Source: an uncultured Dehalococcoidia bacterium
GTDB lineage: Bacteria > Chloroflexota > Dehalococcoidia > Lucifugimonadales > UBA1123
DNA length: 64,000 bases
Reading direction: 5' to 3'
Assembly: GCA_951812505.1 (NCBI GenBank)
Contig: CATOSI010000002.1
Location: 868,001 to 932,000, forward strand
The notes below the pieces were generated by a model. The model did not search any database. It was not told the DNA's origin and saw only the letters and a program-made list of their open reading frames with translations. Positions 1 to 8,987 of this stretch are shown here, one piece after another. Numbering within the stretch: the first letter of the stretch is position 1; every line of letters begins with the position of its first letter. The position numbers were made by a program, and so were the translations under genes.

Positions 1-904
1 TCGGCACCGGCGGCCTGCCCCAGCTATACCAGTGCGCGGTCTGCGATCCCAGTTGAAGTGTGCGGACGGTTCCATCGTGCCAGACCACCGACACACGATC
101 CCAGTTCACATCGTCATTGCCAAGGAGGTCGATGAGCGAGGGCAGTCTCTGTCCCTTGATGCGAGGGCGTCCAATCTGTCCAGGCAGTCGCGTTGGCGGA
201 GGTTCGTAGAGCGCTGCGTCGAGTCTCAGTCTGGTGATGAAGGTGACCGGTTGTGTCAGAGACTGGCAGAAGTTGAGCAGTTCGAGGGCGGCGTAGTTAC
301 GGTCTGACACCACGACGATGCGTCTGGTGGGTAGCCAGCGTCGCAACTGGAGTATCATCTGGCGCGCCCAGTCAGTGATCTTCTTGTGCGGCAGACCGAC
401 CTGTCGATGGTACTGCTCAGACGGAGCCAGAGCGGTCAGAACCGGCAGCGCCCAGGTTCGATGCGCCCATGGAATGTTCGCCAGCCACATCAGGCTTATC
501 CAGCGCAGACCGGTGGTCTTAACCACGTGAGACTCGCTGGAGCGGACAGCGTCGCGATAGACACCCAAAGCGCTGATGCGTCTGCCGCGACGGCGCTCGA
601 TAGTCTCGTCTATGCCGAAGACCATTGGCTCATCACCTCCACCGAGATGCTGGACCAGCAGCAGCAGCAGGACCCTGCTGAGTTGGAGAGGAGAGAAGAC
701 CGCGCGGTTGAGAACATGGTGGTACTTTGCGAAGCCGTGATCGCCACCGAGTCCCATTACGCGAAGCGCCGAAGTGATTGTCCGTTTACGTGGACTGAGT
801 ATGGCTCCGAACAGCAGTAACTGAGCTTTCGTCCATGTCCTCTGATGAAACAGGGTTGAGAAGGGATGAAGTATAGGTACAATTACGTCTGGCGGGATGA
901 GCAA
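1..904 (-). CDS. DDE-superfamily transposase, 3' end beyond window (partial)
   Basis: An open minus-strand frame runs about 300 codons and continues past the window edge. It shows the family hallmarks of a DDE_5/IS701-like transposase: the N-terminal stretch FSTLFHQRTW, then ALRVMGLGGDH, GIDETIERRRG with the first catalytic Asp, SDRNYAALELL with the second Asp, and FITRLRLDAALYEP. No ATG lies in a suitable place. The family normally begins about ten residues before PILxPF, so I chose the TTG at 904 (reads LLIPPDVIVPIL). The frame is uninterrupted in the visible part, so the element may be intact. Family placement is from recollection of the motif pattern, not a search. Confidence 0.75.
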   Translation of the reverse strand, partial: MLIPPDVIVPILHPFSTLFHQRTWTKAQLLLFGAILSPRKRTITSALRVMGLGGDHGFAKYHHVLNRAVFSPLQLSRVLLLLLVQHLGGGDEPMVFGIDETIERRRGRRISALGVYRDAVRSSESHVVKTTGLRWISLMWLANIPWAHRTWALPVLTALAPSEQYHRQVGLPHKKITDWARQMILQLRRWLPTRRIVVVSDRNYAALELLNFCQSLTQPVTFITRLRLDAALYEPPPTRLPGQIGRPRIKGQRLPSLIDLLGNDDVNWDRVSVVWHDGTVRTLQLGSQTAHWYSWGRPPVP

Positions 905-1287
905 GGGCGAGACCTCTCGTGATGGTCTGGTCCGCCCAGCTTATCCCCCTTTCATATTCTGTCTAGCTTTTGTACAAAGTCGAGTTTACAGACGGTTGCT
1001 TAACAGTCTGATTTCTGTCGAGGTCATTCAGTTCGTATGACCTGCCGCGCAGTTCTTGGTTACTCTCATGCGGTCGGTTTAGAACCGGACATCCTCTAGG
1101 TTCACACTGTCGCGTAAGGCTTGTTTCGCATATCGCTACACACTCGCTTCAGGCATACCGACGGAGGGGGATTCAGTGCAGGTTCTATGGAAATAACACC
1201 ACCGTGCGGAATGCCTATGATGTTAGAATATGCCTCCGACTTACGATAATTTGTCAGGTTAGTGCTGGCATAAACTCAAGGTAATAT
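905..1287. other. intergenic stretch, no gene seen
   Basis: No frame with coding character, tRNA-like fold or clear inverted repeat was recognised. It separates the truncated transposase from the first defence gene and probably contains the outer end of that element and the methyltransferase promoter. Confidence 0.5.
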
Positions 1288-2496
1288 TTGGAAATGCGAG
1301 AATCACGTTCAACTTTTCGGCATCTGCACCCATTTCCTGCCCGCATGGCGCCTGAAATCGCCTTTCAGGCTTTGTCCAGCCTTCCGGAAGGAAGTGTGGT
1401 TCTTGATCCCATGTGTGGCTCAGGAACGGTTCTCCAGCAGGCTCTTCGACATGGGCATCAAGCCATTGGATTCGACACAGATCCACTATCTGTCCTTATA
1501 TCCAGAGTTTCTAGCCAATCTTACGACTCACAGCAATTGTTGAAGGAAGCAGCCAGAATAGCAGAGAAAGCGGAATCGGTCAGTGAGCAATGTCTAGAAC
1601 TTCCCTGGATTGACGGCGATGAAGAAACCCGCGATTTCATTTCGTTCTGGTTCGGCAAGGATCAAAGGAAGAGTTTACGCAAACTAGCTTACTTGGTTTC
1701 AAAGAGGCGTGGACGCCTGAGGAATGCTCTTCAACTTGCAATCAGTAAGATCATCATAACCAAAGCGCCTCGCGCCTCTTTGGCGCGAGATACTTCTCAT
1801 AGCCGTCCTCACCGGGTCATGGAGACTAGCGACTATGATGTAATCCAGGGCTTTCAGAAGGCCGCCTCCCAGATGGTACGACAGATGGAGAGGAACCAGC
1901 TGATGGGTTCCGCCAGGGTCAATCGCAGGGACGCCCGCACATTCCCTCTCCAACTGCAGGAACAGGTGGATATCGTCGTCACATCGCCGCCGTATGGCAA
2001 TGCCATCGATTACTTGAGAGGGCACAGACTCTCACTAGTATGGTTCGGCCACACGATTCCACAGCTCAGGTCTATAAGAAGCGCCGGAGTTGGGAGCGAG
2101 AAGCGGTCTAGTATCAGACACACACATTCCTTAGACAGGCTAGTCCGCGAACTAGGTTCTGTAGATTCTCTGGAATCTGCCACGCAGAAGCGACTATATA
2201 GGTTCGCCAAGGACATGCGGCTGGTCCTAAAGCAGATCCGACGCGCCCTCAAACCGGATGGTCGGGCCGTCTTGGTGGTCGGAAATTCGACGATTAAGGG
2301 AGTATTTCTGGACAACGCTCGACTCGTCAAGTCCGCGGCTGAACAGGTCGGGCTCAATGAGGTATCTCGATACACACGGGAGATCCCAGCGAATCATCGA
2401 TACCTGCCTCCCCCGAAAGAGGAAGCCAACGACCGACTTGCCAATAGAATTCGGGAAGAGGTGGTCCTCACGCTTGTGAAACAAGCTCAAGCTTGA
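1288..2496 (+). CDS. site-specific DNA methyltransferase (N6-adenine/N4-cytosine class)
   Basis: 402 residues. The SAM-binding motif I is DPMCGSGTVL at residues 40-49. The catalytic motif IV is TSPPYGN near residue 231, the (D/N/S)PPY signature of exocyclic-amino methyltransferases. FRHLHPFPARM just before motif I is typical of restriction-associated methylases. A TTG at 1288 has AAGG six bases upstream. The ATG two codons later (1294) is the alternative. It is convergent with a GHKL-ATPase/nuclease fusion ending at 2749, so the two may form a modification-restriction pair. Target base and sequence cannot be told from the sequence alone. Confidence 0.88.
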   Translation: MEMRESRSTFRHLHPFPARMAPEIAFQALSSLPEGSVVLDPMCGSGTVLQQALRHGHQAIGFDTDPLSVLISRVSSQSYDSQQLLKEAARIAEKAESVSEQCLELPWIDGDEETRDFISFWFGKDQRKSLRKLAYLVSKRRGRLRNALQLAISKIIITKAPRASLARDTSHSRPHRVMETSDYDVIQGFQKAASQMVRQMERNQLMGSARVNRRDARTFPLQLQEQVDIVVTSPPYGNAIDYLRGHRLSLVWFGHTIPQLRSIRSAGVGSEKRSSIRHTHSLDRLVRELGSVDSLESATQKRLYRFAKDMRLVLKQIRRALKPDGRAVLVVGNSTIKGVFLDNARLVKSAAEQVGLNEVSRYTREIPANHRYLPPPKEEANDRLANRIREEVVLTLVKQAQA

Positions 2497-2510
2497 CCCG
2501 AATCCACCGA

Positions 2511-2753
2511 ATTACGTCACGATTGCACTGGGAGAGTACACCGTCGGCGACCTGCTTGATGATCCTGAATGGGTGATCAGGTGGAATACGCTCGTCAAGG
2601 TTGGCGAAGTCGAGCACGGTGGAATGCGGATTGCGCCATCCTCTCGTGGGACCTTCGCCTACACAGACGGGATACCGGGGTCATTGTATTCCGACAATCC
2701 GGAGGACGAGACCTCATGCTGCGTTTTTCAACTACCTGCTAATTTCCCCTACT
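2511..2753 (+). pseudogene. possible short coding remnant between methyltransferase and GHKL gene
   Basis: Immediately after the methyltransferase a different plus frame stays open and reads protein-like (NYVTIALGEYTVGDLLDDP, then WNTLVKVGEVEHGG). It has no clear start with a ribosome site and runs into the 3' end of the opposing gene. I do not recognise a family. It may be the tail of a lost gene. Confidence 0.3.
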
Positions 2754-5343
2754 TCGGTGGATTGGAGCTTAAGAGCTCTTGGTCGATACTCATCTTGATT
2801 GAATCTGGAAGCAGCTGCAATTGTTCCACAAGGGCATTCCTAATGTCCTTTGGACCAGCGCTCAAATAGACTTGCTTATTGCTGTTTCGAACAATCGCTG
2901 GCAGAAATACGCTTAATCCGGTGATGGAGTCTCTGACGTGCCTCTCTGTCGGAAATGATTTATTGTCGAATTTCGACCTCAACCGATCGGCAATAACAGT
3001 AGTTTCAATTTCATCCGGACCGTCTATTCCTATCTCATCGAAGGCCCAGAGTAAATCCCCTATTCGGATGCGCGGCTGTGATTCAACAACGCTGATGAAT
3101 TTTTCTACCCACTGATGAACCTCTTCAGGATCATACAGCTCAAAGATTTTTTGAAATTCGATGAAATCGAACGTTCCTGCTTTCGCCGAGATTATCAAGA
3201 GGCTTGCCAAATCCTTTGCCCGCATGGGTGTCACTTGGCTTTGTTTGCACTCTTTCTGCAAAGCACCACTCTCAAAGTCAGGTGCCACAACCAGGGTATA
3301 ATCTGCATCATGCTCTCGGCGATGTCTGGCCAACCTCCCAGGACCGACGTCCTTGCTGCTCACGCGGCCGTTCGCCTTTGAGGTGCTCTTGGCGTCATAA
3401 GTAAGAGTATATGGACCCATACTAGAATCCGTATTCGGACTCAATGGGGCCTGACCAACTCCATCCGGCTGGCCTTTTCCTCCCATTGGGGTAACATTGA
3501 ATCCCATATAGTCGAGAGCGTCGCCAACAATCTCCTCGAGTGCTCTTTCGTTGTCAGTTGACTCGTGAAGCATCTGCGCTATCTGGCCCCCAGTCCTACG
3601 ATTCAACTGGGCAAGTAGCCGAAGAAACTCGTCTCGGAATGCGCGTCCTTCGTCCAAAACGACAGAATCGACTTCGTGGCCAATCAAATACAGTTCGGTT
3701 AGGAAATCCGCGAGGACGAATTCCTGAATGAGCTTTCGCTCCTCAATTGTTCCGCTGCGTTCGACAACATATGGATGGTTTTCGTTTACTACTACCTCTC
3801 TCGTCTGCAATTCATAGTGCGATAGTGGTAACTGGTCTCCAAAACCTTCTGTCTTAACCGATGAAATTAGATTGCCGGGGTTGTCTTCAACAGCTTCATT
3901 CCACAGCTCGCGGAATTCATCGACATTGTCTATGTCCCCGCGACTAATGGAACTCGGCAGTCCCTTGTTGGTTGCCAAGCGCTCTGCTACGACCTCAGCC
4001 AATGGCTTCATCGGAATAGTCTTCCACGAACCGTCCAGTATGTCGCCAGCCTTCGGCCAGTCAGCCATAGTTGACTCTTTTAACGCGATCCTCGCTCGAT
4101 TGAAGATAGACATCATGAAACGTTTGAATATTCTTACCTGTCGACTATCTCTTAGTCCGTTGCGCTCCACTCCAAGGTCACAGTCAAGGCCATCGGCTCG
4201 TAGAGTAGTTCTAAATTGTGCCCATGGTCCGTGGCTCAGATTTTCTAAACCAAAATCTGCCTGTTCAAGATTTATAACTCTTCCAAGGATATTGACGAAA
4301 AAACCGTTGGAGGGCCCCATGTCGGCACTCTTCCCTCCAGTTATCCTCGACCTGTAAAGAGTGACCTGCCCCGAGATTTTGCCTTCAATCCCCTCAATCG
4401 TTATGTAAGGATAGCTGGAGTCGTCAAATCGCTTAATCTTGACGTTCTCCTGTTCAGGTGAGGAGTCAACGTCTTCAAGCCCCACTTCGTCGATTGGTAG
4501 GCTCCTGCCCAGGACCCAGGTCTCACAAGGCTCGATCTCTACTTTAGTTGGTTCCAAGACCTCGTTATTGAGAATGATGGATATGTCACTCGTTAAGGGG
4601 AGGGCGCTTCTAAGCATTCTTCTGATTCGACCCCTTTGGATTGCCCTTCCTGTGCCGCGGAGAGACGTCAGGAGAACCAAAGTCCATGTACCGGATGTCT
4701 GTACCGGTGCAGGTTCGGGATGATGGAACTCGGCCACGGAGTGCCCAGACTCTCTGAAGGGTATCCCTTGAGAAATTAAATCCAAAATCTCTTTGTTTTC
4801 TTGAATAGTCGACAGAATCTTTGGAAGCTCGCACTCGGAGATTTCCCTCACCGCCAGCGGAACCTGGTCTGGTCGCCAAACTCCTTGCAACTCCTCGATG
4901 TCTCGGTAATTGACTGCTACGGTTCGTATCTTGCCGTCAGCTGCCTTGCAAATGAAGGTGATTTCAGAGGCTAAAATGTATGTGGCGAGCTTGCCAATGC
5001 CGAATTTACCTATTTGAGGGCGCTTGGGATTCTCGGCTCTCCTCTTATGGTCACTGGTAATCGTCCAAAGTGTTTCAAGGCCTGCTACGTCCATCGATGT
5101 TCCGTTATCAAGGACCCAAATACTAGCGCTATCGCTCTTGAGGTCATCGGGGATCGAAATATACACAGCGGTGGCATTTGCATCCCACGAGTTTGCTACT
5201 AGCTCTTCGAAGGTCTTGTTCGGGGAGGTATACAAATTCTCCGAAAATAACTCTAAGAACCGAGGTCCGATTTCGATCGGAAACTGCTTCACTTCTTCCC
5301 CGGTAGTATGTACTGCCGCCAGAGTCTGCGAATTCCTGGCCAT
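2749..5343 (-). CDS. GHKL ATPase fused to a PD-(D/E)XK-like nuclease domain, putative defence protein
   Basis: 864 residues. The N-terminus carries a Hsp90/MORC-type GHKL ATP-binding fold: N-box EELVANSWDANA (about residue 46), G1 box VLDNGTSMD and G2 box IGKFGIGKLA (about 111-120). A second domain about 570-690 reads EIVGDALDYMGF, then PDGVGQ and TLTYDAKSTSK, the spacing expected of a restriction-endonuclease fold (E, D, DxK). A 54-nt longer frame exists. I chose the ATG at 5343 because AGGAGAGGAG lies 8 bases upstream. Family knowledge: GHKL ATPases occur in several antiphage and DNA-repair systems. The pairing with the convergent methyltransferase is inference. Confidence 0.8.
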   Translation of the reverse strand: MARNSQTLAAVHTTGEEVKQFPIEIGPRFLELFSENLYTSPNKTFEELVANSWDANATAVYISIPDDLKSDSASIWVLDNGTSMDVAGLETLWTITSDHKRRAENPKRPQIGKFGIGKLATYILASEITFICKAADGKIRTVAVNYRDIEELQGVWRPDQVPLAVREISECELPKILSTIQENKEILDLISQGIPFRESGHSVAEFHHPEPAPVQTSGTWTLVLLTSLRGTGRAIQRGRIRRMLRSALPLTSDISIILNNEVLEPTKVEIEPCETWVLGRSLPIDEVGLEDVDSSPEQENVKIKRFDDSSYPYITIEGIEGKISGQVTLYRSRITGGKSADMGPSNGFFVNILGRVINLEQADFGLENLSHGPWAQFRTTLRADGLDCDLGVERNGLRDSRQVRIFKRFMMSIFNRARIALKESTMADWPKAGDILDGSWKTIPMKPLAEVVAERLATNKGLPSSISRGDIDNVDEFRELWNEAVEDNPGNLISSVKTEGFGDQLPLSHYELQTREVVVNENHPYVVERSGTIEERKLIQEFVLADFLTELYLIGHEVDSVVLDEGRAFRDEFLRLLAQLNRRTGGQIAQMLHESTDNERALEEIVGDALDYMGFNVTPMGGKGQPDGVGQAPLSPNTDSSMGPYTLTYDAKSTSKANGRVSSKDVGPGRLARHRREHDADYTLVVAPDFESGALQKECKQSQVTPMRAKDLASLLIISAKAGTFDFIEFQKIFELYDPEEVHQWVEKFISVVESQPRIRIGDLLWAFDEIGIDGPDEIETTVIADRLRSKFDNKSFPTERHVRDSITGLSVFLPAIVRNSNKQVYLSAGPKDIRNALVEQLQLLPDSIKMSIDQELLSSNPPK

Positions 5344-5768
5344 CTGGACGCTCCTCTCCTGACAAGTTTCGAGGCCAGTGGCTAATGGAGTTGCCAATGC
5401 CCCGACATATCATCTAAGTTCTTTCACATAGACCTAATTTTCCTTTACAGTACGACCGTGATTCTAGCGAATTGACTTTCGTGATAGGGAGTTTTTATTT
5501 TGGGAGGGTTGCTCCAAATTGCTACACATAGGGGAAATAATTGTTACAGATCAAGCCAAACGGACAAGACGACGACCTCCTCCGTGGCCTGTGTCGCTAT
5601 TCCCTTCCCATACTTCTCACCGTCTTAGACAGCCTTCGTCCTGGAAACCGAGTCGATTTGAAACTCGGCCAATCGGTGATCGAGAACTCATAAAACTGAA
5701 TGCAACCTGTGTTTACATGGGTAATCGTTGAAATGTTCGAAGACATCCGTGAGAGCCGTATGGAGCAA
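5344..5768. other. intergenic stretch, no gene seen
   Basis: AT-richer than its neighbours. It should hold the promoter of the GHKL gene. No coding frame, repeat or RNA was recognised. Confidence 0.5.
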
Positions 5769-7325
5769 TTAGGATTCCGTCGGCCAATACCCCATGCCCT
5801 CCTCAAATTCCTCTGGGAAGGGACGGATTTTTCCAGATTCCATTATGCTGGTCGCACAGTAGCTGTGGGGATGTGGTTGCTGTTCGCCGAAGCTATTCCT
5901 GCCAAAGAATTCGTATCTCAGATGTTCCCAAACGTGTTTCAAGGCTAGCACGTACACGAGGTAACCGACGTCCTGATAGAACTCCGGCTTGCTCTCGAGG
6001 TACGGCCTCGTAAGTTCATCGGCCTCCTTTTCCCAAGCCTGGATCAGCCTCTTTACCGCCTCTCTGGCAACAGGCAGAATCGTCCGGTCCATTTGCTCGA
6101 CGTCCTCTTCCCTGACACGAACAAGGTGCCAGCGATTGAGGAGCATGTGCTCCATAGAGTCATCCAGCAATTCAATACGACTGTCAAACTCTGTCAGAGC
6201 GTACAGCAAGTAGCCGAGTTCACCTTCGATGGTCCGGGATGTCCCAGCCAGTTCGACCTCTGTGTTGGAGCAGTCCTTGTAATGTTCCTTCAGGGCATAG
6301 GCCTGCTCCTCTTCGAGTCCTGACATCCTTGCCCACACTTCCATAACTTGGGCGGATGCATCTTCGAGAACCCTTTTGATATGGGGCTCAAGCCGGTCGC
6401 AGGCATCGAGAAGTTCCGATTCCTCTTTTGTCAGAAGGGCTTGGATGGAGGTTCGGAATGCATCCCGGTCCCGGCCGCAATAGCGGCACTCACAGTTTCT
6501 CAGATAATGCGTACCATTTCCGAGTCCTCGATGACTTCTGAGGCTGGCCTGTCGACGCAGTTCTCTATGAGACTCCCCTGCAAACTTCGAGTTAAATGCT
6601 TTCTCAAGAATAGGGTTCACGGTTTGGGATGCCGGGCATAACTCTGCGATCAGGAAAGGTATTCCCGCTTCATCGATCATGTCCTCCTGGCGTTCGATAG
6701 TTTCACATATCCTGCAAATCCTGGATTTGCCGCCGAACATCGTGATGGCGAAATCGTGTTCGGGACAAACAAATTCCTCCAAAGGGATCTGTGCCGGTTG
6801 TACCTCCGGCTCCCATGACTCCTCTCCGTCATACCTGTCCGAATTCAGGAGTCGCCGCAGGAGAGGATCATCGGTTTGGGTCGGTCCGGGTAGGTGGAAT
6901 ATCCATGGGGTATGGAGAAACTCCTCCTTGTTGAATATCTGAGAGTCATCCTTGTTGTCCTGAACCGTCCCGGCGTACAGGTGGGAGGGCTGAACGCAGT
7001 AAGGTCGGTTGCACAGATGGTTGACCTGTCTATCTTCGGGAATTTGTCCCCTGGTCTGGAAGAAGACTACCCGGTGAGCTAGGTGCTGTTTCCCGTCTAT
7101 CGTCAGGATGCCGTAGCCATCCCGGTTCAGGGCGTATTTCCACGCCATGCAGTGCCCAAAGGGATTGAAGGGTGAGTTCACCTGCACGGGGATCCCGAAG
7201 CAGTCCGAAGAAGATATGGGGTTATCATTCCAATTCCTGCTACGTCTGACGCTGCTGGGCTGGATGTAGCCACCGTACCACCTCTGGATGACAGCGTCGC
7301 GCTCTCTCTTGTAGTCTCGTGACAT
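5769..7325 (-). CDS. HNH endonuclease family protein
   Basis: 518 residues. An HNH_3-type nuclease core lies at about 60-130: YGILTIDGKQHLAHRVVF, then VNHLCNRPYCVQPSHL, ending in AGTVQDNKDD. The central His is H103 and the metal-binding His is H115. A Cys cluster (CPEHD then CRICETI, about residues 195-215, with a further CECRYCG pair later) suggests a zinc-stabilised middle region. The C-terminal half is helical with no recognised family. It sits alone on the minus strand inside the defence island. A defence or homing role is inferred from context only. Confidence 0.78.
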   Translation of the reverse strand: MSRDYKRERDAVIQRWYGGYIQPSSVRRSRNWNDNPISSSDCFGIPVQVNSPFNPFGHCMAWKYALNRDGYGILTIDGKQHLAHRVVFFQTRGQIPEDRQVNHLCNRPYCVQPSHLYAGTVQDNKDDSQIFNKEEFLHTPWIFHLPGPTQTDDPLLRRLLNSDRYDGEESWEPEVQPAQIPLEEFVCPEHDFAITMFGGKSRICRICETIERQEDMIDEAGIPFLIAELCPASQTVNPILEKAFNSKFAGESHRELRRQASLRSHRGLGNGTHYLRNCECRYCGRDRDAFRTSIQALLTKEESELLDACDRLEPHIKRVLEDASAQVMEVWARMSGLEEEQAYALKEHYKDCSNTEVELAGTSRTIEGELGYLLYALTEFDSRIELLDDSMEHMLLNRWHLVRVREEDVEQMDRTILPVAREAVKRLIQAWEKEADELTRPYLESKPEFYQDVGYLVYVLALKHVWEHLRYEFFGRNSFGEQQPHPHSYCATSIMESGKIRPFPEEFEEGMGYWPTES

Positions 7326-7400
7326 GCCAATATTCCTTGTTAGAACTCTAAACTCATGCTCCGAACTGAACTAAACGTGTGCAGGTCGCGGACACCTCGC

Positions 7401-7631
7401 TCACGACCGAATGTACGCGCGCCAATCGGCATTATCGTACTCATGATAGTCGAAGCGCGTTGCGGAGTTCACTGAGTAACAGAGTTGAAGCAGAAGTCCA
7501 CTGTTGTCCTGGGAGGCGCAGGGAATCCGATAGTACGGAGAGGCATGATGCGGATCGATGTTCAACTCTGGCAAGCGCAGGGTGCCGCCAAGGTCGCTCT
7601 GGTCGTCGGTGTTATGAATCCTGAGATTCAC
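7401..7631 (-). CDS. small hypothetical protein (76 residues)
   Basis: A GTG-started frame with protein-like composition (LGGTLRLPELNIDP, then YHEYDNADWRAYI). Its start overlaps the end of the fragment at 7612-7870 by about 20 bases, as in a translationally coupled pair. No family recognised. It could be a remnant. Confidence 0.3.
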   Translation of the reverse strand: MNLRIHNTDDQSDLGGTLRLPELNIDPHHASPYYRIPCASQDNSGLLLQLCYSVNSATRFDYHEYDNADWRAYIRS

Positions 7632-7870
7632 GTAAGCTATGGCTGACCCAGATGTCGCGCTTGCTCATCTTCTTCATGAGGATGACAGAAACTTTTTTGG
7701 CTACATAGTCGAAGTAATTTCTATCGTCATCACCTGTGAAGTACCGATGGCTTACCAGGAATTGGCCCCGCGCTATGCTTGCGTGCAGCAAGGGAATCAC
7801 ATTGACCTTGTCCGAATCGAAGTGCTTGATGCTTCGCCGAAACTCCTTGGCAAGGAGTTTCGTACTCCAA
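7612..7870 (-). pseudogene. 3' fragment of an unrecognised gene
   Basis: The last ~86 codons of a minus frame read like protein (YWSTKLLAKEFRRSIKHF, then GDDDRNYFDYVAKKVSVIL). The frame upstream of 7870 is only antisense to the XRE gene. I read this as a 5'-truncated gene abutting the regulator. Function unknown. Confidence 0.35.
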
Positions 7871-7891
7871 TAGCTGTACGCTCTCTCTTCT

Positions 7892-8377
7892 TTGCAGCCA
7901 CGGCTTCTTGATACACGCGAACCAATCGGAAAAAAATTCGTCTTCACGTGGAAACTGGAGAATCCCGGCGTATCTGATCCTCGGCTCAAGAAAACCATAG
8001 GCAAGAGAATCCAACAGAAGCGATTGGAACTGGGTCTCGGTGTGACTGAGGTGGCTAGATACCTTGGTACTTCGATTAACACAGTCTACAAGTGGGAAAG
8101 TGGTGATAGGTTTCCCAGGGACCACCATCTTGAACGGATAGGCTTTCTGTTTCCAGGTGGGACATCTTCCAGCCGGGCGATTATCGGAGACCTCATCATG
8201 CAGAAAATGGATGAACTGGGATTGAGCCGCAAGGCGTTGGCTGAACTGATGGGTGTCAGTTATGTCACAGTCTATCATTAGGAAACCGGGCGAGCTGTCC
8301 CCAGTATGCACTTTCGCACCCTTTTGTACGAAATACTCGGAGTCGACGTCGATTCTCTGCTGGAAACAGAATCTTAA
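7892..8377 (+). pseudogene. XRE-family double helix-turn-helix regulator, interrupted by an amber codon
   Basis: The first HTH reads KRIQQKRLELGLGVTEVARY followed by TSINTVYKWESGDRFP. A second HTH begins KMDELGLSRKALAELMGVSY and ends VTVYH-stop. The TAG at 8279-8281 stands exactly where XRE domains carry the conserved Trp of the WExG motif. The same frame continues ETGRAVPSMHFRTLLYEILG to a TAA at 8375-8377. A TGG to TAG change is therefore the simplest explanation. The TTG at 7892 is the only visible start and has no good ribosome site, so the 5' end may also be damaged. Confidence 0.75.
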
Positions 8378-8987
8378 CAACAGACCGGCATGTTCAACAG
8401 GGTAAGCACCCTCTCCAACAATCTGCTGGAGTCGTAAGAATCGGCGTCTCATCCGGTATTTCTGTGCCGCCAGCGGCAGCGTGTCGATGGCATTCACCTC
8501 CACAAGCCTGGCCGCGACCTGCGTGATCGCGCACTGCCGGACCAGCCGCCGAACACGCCCTTGACAGCTCGGGTGACTGTCGTATGCCCTGTCCCTGCAG
8601 ATGGCTCCGCCGAACATGCGAAAGTCGGTTTCGGGGTTTAACCGTACTTCGACTACTCACCCGGAAAGCCCCTCGAGCTTGCTGGCGCGCAGTTCCCCTC
8701 GTCGAGTGGTGCCTGTGCCTTCGGCGGTCGCTTCTTGTGGACCGACCAGCGCGGTCTCGTGTTGAAAAGTGGCAGACGACACGGTCTCACTCCGCCCTAA
8801 TCAGGCTGTCGAGCTACCTACCTGGTACATTATTACTCCACCGTTAATACTATTATGGGTCTGTCCGTAACTGCCCAGCGATTGACACTGTCTCCCATAG
8901 TTGAATAGAGTTCTAGGTATTCGATGTAAACGTCAGTTCCGGATGGCTGAGCTAGTAGTCTGGATTCTCCCGCGAGTGGAACTTAAG
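8378..8987. other. gene-poor stretch with degenerate coding traces
   Basis: Several short frames are open on both strands but none is convincing. It contains one copy (8798-8845) of a 48-bp repeat shared with 45269-45316, and should contain the promoter of the large STAND gene. Confidence 0.45.
8798..8845 (-). repeat. 48-bp dispersed repeat, copy 1 (inverted relative to 45269-45316)
   Basis: The reverse complement matches 45269-45316 over 48 positions with three differences, all T versus C. The shared core includes GGAGTAATAATGTACCAGG and AGCTCGACAGCCTGATTA. Similarity stops sharply at both ends. It could be a recombination site, a mobile-element end or the 3' end of a duplicated gene. Confidence 0.6.

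Noticed and set aside
875..890. AGGTACAATTACGTCT resembling the protease-regulon dyad
   Set aside because: Only one half matches, it is unpaired, and it lies inside the start of a transposase gene.
7730..8617. 295-codon minus-strand frame
   Set aside because: It lies antisense to a clear XRE helix-turn-helix gene, has no recognisable motif, and its amino-acid composition looks like a shadow.
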